From contig JANDJZ010000631.1 in assembly GCA_027943245.1 (NCBI GenBank), positions 1 to 22,665 on the forward strand: DNA of 22,665 nucleotides, written 5' to 3'. The position numbers were made by a program, and so were the translations under genes. The notes beneath the pieces are model-generated. The model was given only the letters and a program-made list of their open reading frames with translations, was not told the origin of the DNA and did no database searches. The stretch is from Acanthamoeba sp. SK_2022b. Lineage: Eukaryota > Discosea > Longamoebia > Acanthamoebidae. Numbering within the stretch: the stretch's first letter is position 1; every line of letters begins with the position of its first letter. Shown one piece after another: positions 8,615 through 16,663 of this stretch.

Positions 8615-9607
8615 ATGCACGTAGCCAGCAGCACGTCCGGTTCATGGTCCTCCTCCGGCTCTTCGCGAATTGTGTCGGTTTGGTCGCGGCTCATCGCGTT
8701 CGGCTGCAATACGCTGTTCTGGGCCTCTCTTGGCTCCGCCCTCCTCTTCGGCATGGCCGCTGTGGATTGCAGCTTGCGGACCGACGATCCCGTCGAATTA
8801 TGCTCGCACTCCTTCACCGGCTACGAGCAGTTCGGCATGCTAACGCTCTACCTCACTCTCGGAGTCAACGTCGTCTGCTGCGCAGCGCTTCTCGGACTGT
8901 GTCGTCGACACGTGGTTAACCCTGTGCGCCACGCTCGCTGGGCGTTGGCCGACCCGGCGGTCCGGCTGTACGAGAGCGCGATGTGGACCAACACGCTCCT
9001 CATGCTTGGCTACCTCTGGTGGACTCTCGCCGCCGGCGAAGGTCGCTACGCCCTCACCTGCGTGCTGACCGTAAGCACGATGATGACCAGCGCCTGCACT
9101 TCCTACACCGCTCCCGTCGACCTGCTCTCCGGTGCCTCCGAGGAGGCCTCCGGCTCGCAAGGACAAGGATGGCTATTTGGTAGAGGGACGTCCCGCGAAG
9201 AAGGTGGCAGCAGCTACGGCCTCAACAGCAGCTACAAGGCTGGTGCTAGAGGCTCCGACGAACGGGAGGACTCGTTCGGGGTGGCCGACGAAGAGGAAGG
9301 CCTGGTTAGCGAGGCTGATGCCCATGTCAAGCGCCAGGGAAAGCTGTCCTCCAATGTGCGCACGATCATGCTGGCCATCGCGGTGCACAACCTGTCCTAC
9401 ATGCTCTACAAGATCATAGAGGTGGTTGGGCGAATCGAAGCCGCCGGCCATTCCGACACGAACTACGAGTATCGCCTATCCGTGTTGGCCACCCTGGTGG
9501 GGCTCTGGTACCGCCACTTCCTGGCGCGCTTCTTCTACCTCAAGTGCAACTTCCCCTGGTGCAACGTCCTGCTGGCTCGCTACGAACGTGCCATCAAGGG
9601 TCTTTAA
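8615..9607 (+). CDS. Multi-pass membrane protein of unknown function
   Basis: Single-exon frame of 330 aa with an ATG at 8615 and a TAA stop. Hydrophobic segments lie at about 28-50, 73-95, 122-140, 144-165, 249-271 and 287-307, giving six likely transmembrane helices. A hydrophilic Gly/Ser/Glu-rich loop (about 172-245) lies between helices 4 and 5. Cys residues cluster near helix boundaries (31, 52, 63, 89-90, 96). The C-terminus is basic-aromatic and short. It has no signal peptide other than the first TM segment. I recognise no transporter, receptor or enzyme motif. Third-position GC bias matches its neighbours, supporting real coding. Confidence 0.8.
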   Translation: MHVASSTSGSWSSSGSSRIVSVWSRLIAFGCNTLFWASLGSALLFGMAAVDCSLRTDDPVELCSHSFTGYEQFGMLTLYLTLGVNVVCCAALLGLCRRHVVNPVRHARWALADPAVRLYESAMWTNTLLMLGYLWWTLAAGEGRYALTCVLTVSTMMTSACTSYTAPVDLLSGASEEASGSQGQGWLFGRGTSREEGGSSYGLNSSYKAGARGSDEREDSFGVADEEEGLVSEADAHVKRQGKLSSNVRTIMLAIAVHNLSYMLYKIIEVVGRIEAAGHSDTNYEYRLSVLATLVGLWYRHFLARFFYLKCNFPWCNVLLARYERAIKGL

Positions 9608-9924
9608 GACACGTGAGGTTCTCAATCACCAACACAAGACTGTGTGCTGCCGTGGTACATTCTCCACAGACCCAACCTCCACGTGTCATCCTCCATAAAA
9701 CGACACAATTTGCGTGAAAGTGGAACAGCGCACGCAGCCTCAGCAAAAATGTACACTGCCAGGCGGGTCTGCCCAACCATCGCGTCGAGCTCTGTCCCTA
9801 TTTACTACGTCAGCCCCGGCTGCTCCTCCAGAGCCAAGGCCACTCTAGAGTGCGGCAGCGATGGGCGCTTCCGTGTTGACGTACTCTGTTACGTTGGAGA
9901 AAGAGAGAGAGGGTCGTGTGAGCC
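9608..9924. other. Convergent 3' ends, no gene
   Basis: These 317 bases lie between the stop codons of the plus-strand membrane protein and the minus-strand PKD protein. They should contain both 3' UTRs. I found no RNA gene, repeat or credible ORF. Confidence 0.5.
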
Positions 9925-10274
9925 TCACGACGGCGAACGACGAAAGGGAGGGAGAAAGGCACCAGGGTCTTTGTTCCACCAATCGCCGCCAGAGGGCACG
10001 ATGCCGCGGCCGAGGAAGAAGACGAGGACTCCGCCGAGAAGGAGGGCCACCACGCACACGATCACCGTGAGAGGGATGAAGATGCCCAGCACCACCGCCA
10101 GCGTGTCCTCCGTCGTCCAGCCACCATCGTGGTGAGGGCTGGTGATGGTGACGGTCTTGGTCGAAGTCACGTAGTAGGTCCCGTCGAACGCCGTCAGCTG
10201 GACCTTGTACGTGCCTTGCATTCGACAGAAAAGACCGAAGACCCCATGAGCTCGACCCAGTAAGAAAGAAAACG

Positions 10275-10306
<32 letters not shown>

Positions 10307-10745
10307 GCGAAAGGGATGTGGACTTACCTGGGCTGGTGAAGTTGTGGACACCGTTCTGAGTGATCTGCTCCACGTAGAAGCCGTCGCCAAAGGACCAGCC
10401 CAGGGTAGCCGCCGTGCTGACATTTGCGCTAAAGGTCACCACGGTGCCCGCCACGAACGAGCTGCCACTTGGGGTGTTGCTCTGTGTGCATTGCGTGAGT
10501 AATGCTTGCTCGTCGCGTGATTGGGGGGGGGGGGGTTATCGTCAAGCAAAGGAGAGCGGGTGGTGGTTGGTACCACGGCCACGGTTGGCTGTGTGGTGCC
10601 ATAGCCGGGCAATCGTCGGGGGAAGAGGAGGGCCGAGTTGTTGGCCACCACCGCAGGGCCGTTCGTCACCGCCTGTTCCGTGAACACGACGCAATTCGTG
10701 TCTATCACGGTGCCGCAAGCAGTCCCACACACGCACGCACACACA

Positions 10746-10825
<80 letters not shown>

Positions 10826-11342
10826 CCACAGAAGGGAGAGATTAAGCACAAATACAATGCTAAGATACGGGCGGGAGAGAAGCGAGCGGCGTGCGCACCA
10901 TCGCCGCCAGCAGCACCGCCACCGCAGACGTAAATGTTCTGTCGCCGGCCCTCGCCCGCATCCTCGCCGCCCGTCTGGTAGGCGACGTTTTGGTAGCGGA
11001 AGATGATGTCTCCGCCCTGGCTCGGGGAAAACGCAAAGGCGGCGCAGTGAGCCACCACCTCTTGCCGTTCCATCAATAGGGAGAGGGGGGAGAGGCAAAG
11101 AGGCGGACCTCTTTGATCTCAGCCTGCCAGGAGAGGTTGGAGTAGTTGTCGTTGGCCTTCATGTCCAGCCTGATAGCCGATCACGGGGGGTGGAGCGGTC
11201 AGGCCTCCCGTCTCGGCGCACCCAACTCGCGGAGCGGGGGAGTGAAGGAGTACCAAGAGACCACAAGCACGCGGGGGTTCCCGGCGATGTGATAATAAGC
11301 CGTGCCGCCTGCACCATGTCCGTGTGACGTCAGTAACAGCAT

Positions 11343-11406
<64 letters not shown>

Positions 11407-13081
11407 GTGTGGCGTGGGTTAATTGATGGGTAGGAAAGGCACTCTCGAAGGGGGCATTGAAGGGAGCCAGAGTGAAGTCGAGCTTGGAGGTAGTCGACAC
11501 GCCCGAGTCCTGCGTGGCGAACGAGATCCTGCCGGCCACGTCCACCGCGAACGACCTGCCCCACCCCCACAATCCCGAGTTCAGCACGCATCCCTCGCTC
11601 TACGGCGGTTTTTATGGCGCAAGGCGTTGCGAGCGAGACGCGTACGCAAAGTTGGTGCAGCCAAAGTTCCAGGGCTTGGTGCCCAAGCCGATCGGGGCGC
11701 TGAAGGTGCCGGCGCTCGGGAGGGTGATGTTCGCGTGTCCGTGTGACAGAGGGTCCACCCTGCGCAGGCACACACAATAAAATATCATTGATCGATCGAT
11801 TGGTTATGATGTTGTGTGCCAGAGGCCGTGCGGCGTGCAAAGAGAGAGGTGCACCATTGGGATGCCGCGTCGGTGGTGTATTGCGGGGAGCCGTAGTTGG
11901 CGGTTGGCGGACAGGATTCGTCGATGGTGAACGAAGCGGTCCTGTCGGGAGGCCAACGCGTGCGCCCGACGAGCACACGTTAGGGGAGGCGGGACGGGGC
12001 GATCAAGGGATAGAAACGCTGGCGCGGGCATCGCAAGGATACGCACGTGGAGGTGGAATGCGTGTTGGCCATCAACTTGAGCGTCGCCTCCAGCGTGTAG
12101 CTTCCGGCCGCCTGGCCGATGCCCCGTCCGCAAGCGCGTGAGCGCGCGTTTGGTGAGACAGGCAGCAAGGAGAGATGGGCGGTGGGGGGGGTAGGCGAGG
12201 TGTACGAGGCCAGTGATGTCCAGGTACATGCAGGTGATGTCCTTGGTGTACGTCACCTGCCACCCGGCTGAGAGCCCCTGTGTAACATCGTGGGCAGCAG
12301 TGGTGTCAATGGCGGTGATAGCGATGGGAGGTGGAATGGTGTGGGTGAGGGATTAATGAGGCTGAACCGAACCTGCACGGGTCCGTCGGAAGTGGGAGTG
12401 CGACAAGAGGAGTACACGGGACTCGAGGGCACGGTCCCTCCTCCCGAGTAGCCCGTGACTGTCTCCTGATCATAGAGACAGATGTCTGCGGAAGGCGAGA
12501 CAACGAAAAGAAGCTCGGCTTGGATGAGCATGCACACGGCACACTCGCACACACCGACACGATGTGCTGAGGAATGCACGTATACACGTACCACGCACGC
12601 CAGAAGCCCTGGTGACGTTGGAGGAGTCCCTGACGGCGAGCGATACAAAGTCGTCAATGCTGGTGGCGGCCGAGCAAGCGTCAGCCGTGACCATGGACGA
12701 CCCCGACAGCTTCACCTGGGCAGCCGAGTTGCCCAGGTTCTTCACGCGCAGCCCGAATCGTAGCAGCCGTCGCTGATTGGCTGTGTCGGGCGTGAGGCAT
12801 AGTGGCATGAAGCACGCCGGGCTGGAGGTGGAGGTGGCGACCACGAAGTCAGTGGCGACGGTGGACTGAAGGTAGGTCTGGTCGAGCACCAGGCTCGGCG
12901 CAGACGAGGCCAGCACCACTGTCGAGGAAAGATGGAATGCACAAATATAAATAAATTTAAATCTAATAGAACAATTAAAAATAATCAATTCATCACAGAT
13001 GACAAATCCAGCTGGCCTACCTGAGCACACAAGTACGGCCATGCAGCAGGCAAAGGAAGAGGAGAGATTGAGGTGCCCCAT
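9925..13081 (-). CDS. PKD-domain type I membrane protein (adhesion/receptor-like)
   Basis: Exons (minus, 5' to 3'): 13081-13021, 12918-12592, 12485-12373, 12277-12206, 12111-12047, 11941-11855, 11759-11646, 11597-11443, 11308-11254, 11169-11109, 11058-10899, 10701-10574, 10481-10328, 10214-9925; these give 613 aa plus TGA. A signal peptide (about 1-25) is split by the first intron. The ectodomain has many Cys and N-glycosylation sites (NVT, NIT, NLS). A PKD domain spans about 457-543 (WSFGDG, then HNFTSPGTYKVQL), like Ig-fold PKD repeats of surface proteins. One TM helix (about 555-586) is followed by a short basic/Pro tail. The segment VLVVSWLDMK...DIIFRYQNV resembles beta-sandwich modules in bacterial extracellular proteins. 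All phases agree, but junctions of exons 4/5, 7/8, 9/10, 10/11 and 11/12 lack strong independent support. Its role is probably surface adhesion or sensing (inference). Confidence 0.8.
10270..10314. repeat. (GA)n/(GAGC)n tract in PKD-gene intron 13
   Basis: A GA run followed by several GAGC units lies inside intron 10215-10327. On the transcribed strand it is pyrimidine-rich. Confidence 0.85.
10731..10826. repeat. (ACGC)n/(AC)n microsatellite in PKD-gene intron 11
   Basis: About 95 bases of tandem acgc units flanked by AC dinucleotides, within intron 10702-10898. All three reading frames through it are open, so naive gene finders would translate it as Cys-Val-Arg-Ala or His-Thr-type repeats. 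Confidence 0.95.
11343..11405. repeat. (GT)n microsatellite in PKD-gene intron 8
   Basis: About 31 GT dinucleotides inside intron 11309-11442. The minus-strand sense is (CA)n, which would encode poly His-Thr if read through. Confidence 0.95.
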
Positions 13082-13337
13082 GTTTGGTGTGTTTGCGATG
13101 TGTAATAAATAAAGGAAAGACGCCAAAATCGTTGCGCTGCCAAGATGTGGACGGTGTTGTGATTCTTGTTGTGGGTTGGCAGAGGTCTCCCGCGAGTAGC
13201 ACGACACGAGGGAGAAGACAGGAAGGAAATGCCTAAAGCGGGAGTGCGGGACAACGATCGAGAATTGGCGATTGGCTGGGAGTTCATGGTCGCTAAGGGC
13301 AAGCCCACAGGCCAACATGACCCCACCGAACAATCAA

Positions 13338-14562
13338 CTACAGGCTGAAGAGGAACTCGACGGCTCGTCCAACATCGTTGTCCTGCGTTGTGAAGTGAGC
13401 GAGGGGGGCACAGCATGCAAATGTGCTAGCACACGTACGCAAGCTTCGAGGGCCATCTTTGCCTGATCTGCGGTGAAGCCCATGTCGGTCAGCTGACTCA
13501 CCAGCGACGCGTCGGGGGCTCCGCCTCCACTTGGAGCGGGCGTTGTTGACCCGAAGTCGTCGCCGGCGGACAGCTGCAGCGTAAGGTGTTCCACTGCTGC
13601 GTCAACGTCGCCCTGTGTAACATGGGGCGCATCCGGTGAGGACCCAGGTGTGGAGCAGGAACAACTGCACAGCAGAGGCTTATCTGGTTGGCCTTACCTT
13701 GGTCTCCTTGAGGGCATCCCTGGCCCACTCCTCTGGGAATCCCATCGCCTTGAGCTGCTCGACCTTCTTCTTCTCGGCTTCCTGCTTCAGCTTCTTCTCC
13801 GTTTCTGTTCCCACATCAAACACAAGAGCAGCCGCAGCCCTTGCTCAATCTTGATGAATCGATGATGACAGACACATCAAGAAGGAGAGGAAGGGCGCGT
13901 GATGAGTACCTGCGATGTCGGCCGAGGGCTTGATTCGGAAGTCGCCAGAGCCCAACGACCCGTTCCACGTACCAAAGATCCCACCGCTCTGACACACCAC
14001 CCACCGTCATGCAGACGATTACACGTCAACGGAGTGGGCATTGTGCTGACACAAAGCCGTTGGCGCGCGTTGGACGTACGGCGCTCTCCCTAAAGCCCGA
14101 CATCTCCATGGTGTTGCCGCCCTGCATGTCGGTTCGCGTGAGGGTCGCTCCGTACGGAGGTGTGGGCCTGGATTCAGGCGGTCAGCTTGCAGAATGACAG
14201 CATGATTGCGTATCTGTACTGGCGTGCATGCATGAAAAACGAAAAGACACGCACTTGTAAACGCCAGTGATGCTGAAGAAGCCAGAGCTGTCTTGGCCGG
14301 TGCCATTGACGGCACCTCCGTGATCGAATTGGAGCTCAAGAACAAGCTCGTTGCGCTTTCCCTGGTGCACATAGAAGCCGTCCCACTTCCCTGACTGGAA
14401 TCGCTTTGTGGCTGCGATGCACCGCGACCCACAGCGCAATACCACCGACAATATAGAATGAAAAATAAAAAACAAAAAAGTAATTAGCCAGCATTCGAGT
14501 GGCAAAGGAAGGACACCACGCTTGCTGCACGGCTGCTTTGAACAGACGGCGTACATACCCAT
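13338..14562 (-). CDS. Beta-rich N-terminal domain plus tandem UBA domains; putative ubiquitin-binding adaptor
   Basis: Exons (minus, 5' to 3'): 14562-14559, 14411-14255, 14167-14080, 13988-13910, 13804-13698, 13612-13439, 13382-13338; these give 217 aa plus TAG. Residues 1-110 form a Gly/aromatic-rich beta domain (GKWDGFYVHQG, LVLELQFDHGG, GIFGTWNGSLGSGDFRI), the WxGxY layout of a small barrel. A Lys/Glu-rich helix links it to UBA1 (about 120-160; VEQLKAMGFPEEWARDALKE, then GDVDAAVEHL) and UBA2 (about 178-217; DMGFTADQAKMALEAC, then DNDVGRAVEFLFSL). Both UBAs keep the MGF loop and the three-helix pattern, so ubiquitin binding is likely. Introns 5 and 6 split each UBA at the equivalent place, and splicing restores both. 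Coding exon 1 is only 4 bases (ATG plus G). The beta domain is unnamed to me. It probably serves the ubiquitin-proteasome system. Confidence 0.88.
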
Positions 14563-14696
14563 GTTGCTGGTAGCGTGACGCTCTCGCAGTTCAGTTCAAA
14601 TAAATAACAAAAAGAAAAAAAAACACAAGAAAGCTTAGTTTTCTTTTTTCAGTTTTTTGTCTTTTCTCGGGGCAGCAGAGCAAACGTACACGCAAA
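14563..14696. promoter_or_regulatory. 134-base bidirectional promoter (UBA gene / RPB9)
   Basis: The start codons of the minus-strand UBA gene (14562) and plus-strand RPB9 (14697) are only 134 bases apart. The spacer is AT-rich, with A-runs on one side (about 14595-14625) and T-runs on the other (about 14636-14665). It must hold both promoters and both 5' UTRs. I see no classical TATA box. Confidence 0.6.
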
Positions 14697-15371
14697 ATGA
14701 ACTTTTGCAATGAATGGTACACCCGATTCGCTATCTTGCACTCCAAGCTGCATTTGCACACCGATACATGCAATTGTAGCTTTTGATTTTGATTTTGATT
14801 TTGCATTCAATTCTTGATGCTCCTCCCCCTCTGCAATCGTCAGTGCGAACATGCTGTACCCGAAGGAAGACAAGGAAAACAAGGTCCTCCTGTACGCTTG
14901 CCGCAACTGCGAGCACGTTGAGCAGGCCGATCTCAAACAGATCGACAAGGATGGCTATGAGGTCTCGACCGGTGCCGCCTGGCGAATCTATCGAAACGAA
15001 ATCACCCAGAAGCCCGTGTACGCCTCCTCTCTGCTGTGGCCATCTCCCGTTTATGTCCACGAGATGGCTGATACTCTCGCTTTGCTCTCTCTCTCTCTCT
15101 ACGCAGTGGTGGTGCTCAGATCTTCCACGAAGTGATCACAGACCCAACCCTGCCTCGCACAAAGGGGTATGCATACTTGCGAGCGCCATCCTGGCTGAGC
15201 AGCGAACTTGGTCGCTGACGGCCGCTTGCGTGTTGGTGCAGTGCGCTGTGCGAGCAGTGCGGCGGAAGGGAGGCGGTGTTCTTCCAGGCCAACAGCGGAA
15301 ACAGCGAGCAGGTGTTCACGCTCTTCTTCGTGTGCTGCAGCCCCGGATGCGGCAACAGCTGGACAGAATAG
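14697..15371 (+). CDS. RPB9: RNA polymerase II subunit RPB9
   Basis: Small zinc-ribbon subunit of RNA polymerase II, involved in start-site choice, elongation and fidelity. Exons 14697-14716, 14844-15017, 15107-15166 and 15242-15371 give 127 aa plus TAG, the usual RPB9 size (about 120-125). The first ribbon uses C4, C7, C26 and C29, with the hallmark [13 protein letters not shown] after the second Cys. The middle holds DPTLPRTKG. The second ribbon uses C88, C91, C116 or C117, and C121 ([15 protein letters not shown], then [12 protein letters not shown]). The acidic DE hairpin of TFIIS and RPC11 is absent, which favours RPB9 over those relatives. Coding exon 1 is only 20 bases and ends within the second zinc Cys codon; splicing restores it. 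This explains why the gene seems to start at an internal Met at 14851 if introns are ignored. Confidence 0.95.
14780..14806. repeat. (TTTTGA)n short tandem repeat in RPB9 intron 1
   Basis: About four copies of ttttga precede the branch/acceptor region of intron 14717-14843. Confidence 0.85.
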
Positions 15372-15504
15372 CGCGCTCTCGCGAGAGCCCACAACAAAGC
15401 AAAGGGACGTGCGTGTGTGTAAACAGAGCGGGTGGACGAGGGAGCTGGTGAATGCAACTACTATTCTTCTATTCTCTATTCTCCGAGTGGTCTGTGCGCT
15501 CCCT
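15372..15504. other. Short convergent spacer
   Basis: Only 133 bases separate the RPB9 stop from the stop of the minus-strand PNPOx-like gene, so both polyadenylation regions lie here and the 3' UTRs may overlap. Confidence 0.6.
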
Positions 15505-16232
15505 TCACATCTGCGTGGGAGCGGTCAGGGTGACCTTGGCGTGGTCCTCCGGCAGTGTGCTCTTCTTCTCTCCGGTGCCGATCATCTTCTTGAGGAAGTC
15601 CATCGTCGTCCTCTCGCCCGACGCCGAATCCCAGTACTCGCCCCACGTCGTGTCGACCTTGACCAGCACCAGGTCGGGCGTGTCCTTGCCCTCCGGGAAC
15701 CACGGACGATACGCCTCTGCAATCGAGCCGAGAAAGGGAGAAAACACACCAAGGGTAAGCATGTCTGCTCAACTACTATTTCGTGGGGTGTGGACGTGTG
15801 TGGTGCGAGTGCACACGAGGAACACGAACCCTTCCAGATCTCCTCGATGCCGCCCTTGTCGCTGGAGATGTGGACGTTGCCCGACAGCGAGATGTACTCT
15901 CCGCCTACAGACCAACACCGCACAAGGCGCGTAAGCTCACCAAGCCAAAGCAATGGACGGCCACAAAAAGGGCTGGGGGGGGGGAGTGTGAGCGTACTCT
16001 TCTGCATGGTGATGCATGCTCGGGGGTCCCTCAGGAGTTCTTCTATCTTGGCGCTGTCCATGGTGGTGACGAACCACAGGTTCTGCTCGACGTCAGCCTT
16101 GGCGATTCGCATGGGCCTACCGCGCAGCTGGTCGCTCGAGTTCTTGGTGATGAGCATGGCGTTGTCGAAGTCCTTCACGAGCCTCACCAAGTGCGCCTTG
16201 GGGTCTTCGGTCATGCTGAGCTTGCTGGCCAT
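15505..16232 (-). CDS. PNPOx-like (general stress protein 26 type) flavin-binding protein
   Basis: Exons (minus): 16232-15998, 15904-15830 and 15716-15505 give 173 aa plus TGA. The sequence follows the split-barrel pattern of pyridoxamine 5'-phosphate oxidase-like and bacterial general stress proteins: GRPMRIAKA and LWFVTTMDSAKIEELLRDPRACITMQ, then YISLSGNVHISSDKGGIEEIW, then WFPEGKDTPDLVLVKVDTTWGEYWD. In that family the fold binds FMN or a related flavin, often in stress tolerance; a true PNPO role is not implied. The C-terminal 40 residues are Lys/Thr-rich. Both junctions fall within the conserved fold and restore it. The ATG at 16232 gives the usual N-terminal length. The family is mostly bacterial but is also found in fungi and plants, so old transfer is possible but not shown here. 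Confidence 0.88.
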
Positions 16233-16663
16233 TCCTGTTCTCTTGTTGATGCTGTATGGGCTGTGTATGGTTGTTAGGTTTTTGAAGGTATGGAGCTCTC
16301 CTCGGACGTTCTTATGCGAATCACCCACGCTGGAGGCGGCAGCGTGGTGGATGACGATGAATACCTGTGTGTCTTCTGGTCCAGTTTTCGCTCGCTTTCG
16401 GTTGTTCGATCGCCGCATGTCATACGCCAATTCAAATTCAAACAGAAATTCGAGTTGCTTTCTTGGCATGCTCTCCTCCGGCTTGAGCCGTTACATGGCA
16501 GGATGCCTGTTTTGTCCCATGAAACGGGAGGGACGTGCTTGCGTATCCCAAGAGAGATAGGCGAATGTAACAATTATAAGGTATTTTCTTTTTGCTGGGC
16601 TGCATTTTCTGTTTCGTGGACACGAAAACAAGAAAGGATAGCTGGGGTTAGCTGGCGTAGTGC
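16233..16663. promoter_or_regulatory. Divergent intergenic region (PNPOx-like gene / actin paralogue)
   Basis: These 431 bases lie between two diverging start codons and should hold both promoters. The end nearest the actin gene is AT-rich (16565-16615). No RNA gene or convincing ORF is present. Confidence 0.5.
16575..16580 (+). promoter_or_regulatory. Candidate TATA element for the actin paralogue
   Basis: TATAAG within caattataaggtatt lies about 85 bases upstream of the ATG at 16664, in a local AT-rich patch. The spacing is reasonable for a short 5' UTR. Confidence 0.4.

Noticed and set aside
10705..11098. Cys-Val-Arg-Ala and His-Thr repeat proteins read from microsatellite DNA on both strands
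   Set aside because: They are readings of the (ACGC)n repeat, which lies in an intron between two phase-matched PKD-gene exons.
14851..15135. 94-codon plus-strand frame starting [11 protein letters not shown] taken as a complete gene
   Set aside because: It begins at an internal RPB9 Met and reads through the intron at 15018. The true start is the 20-base exon at 14697, which supplies the first zinc-ribbon cysteines.
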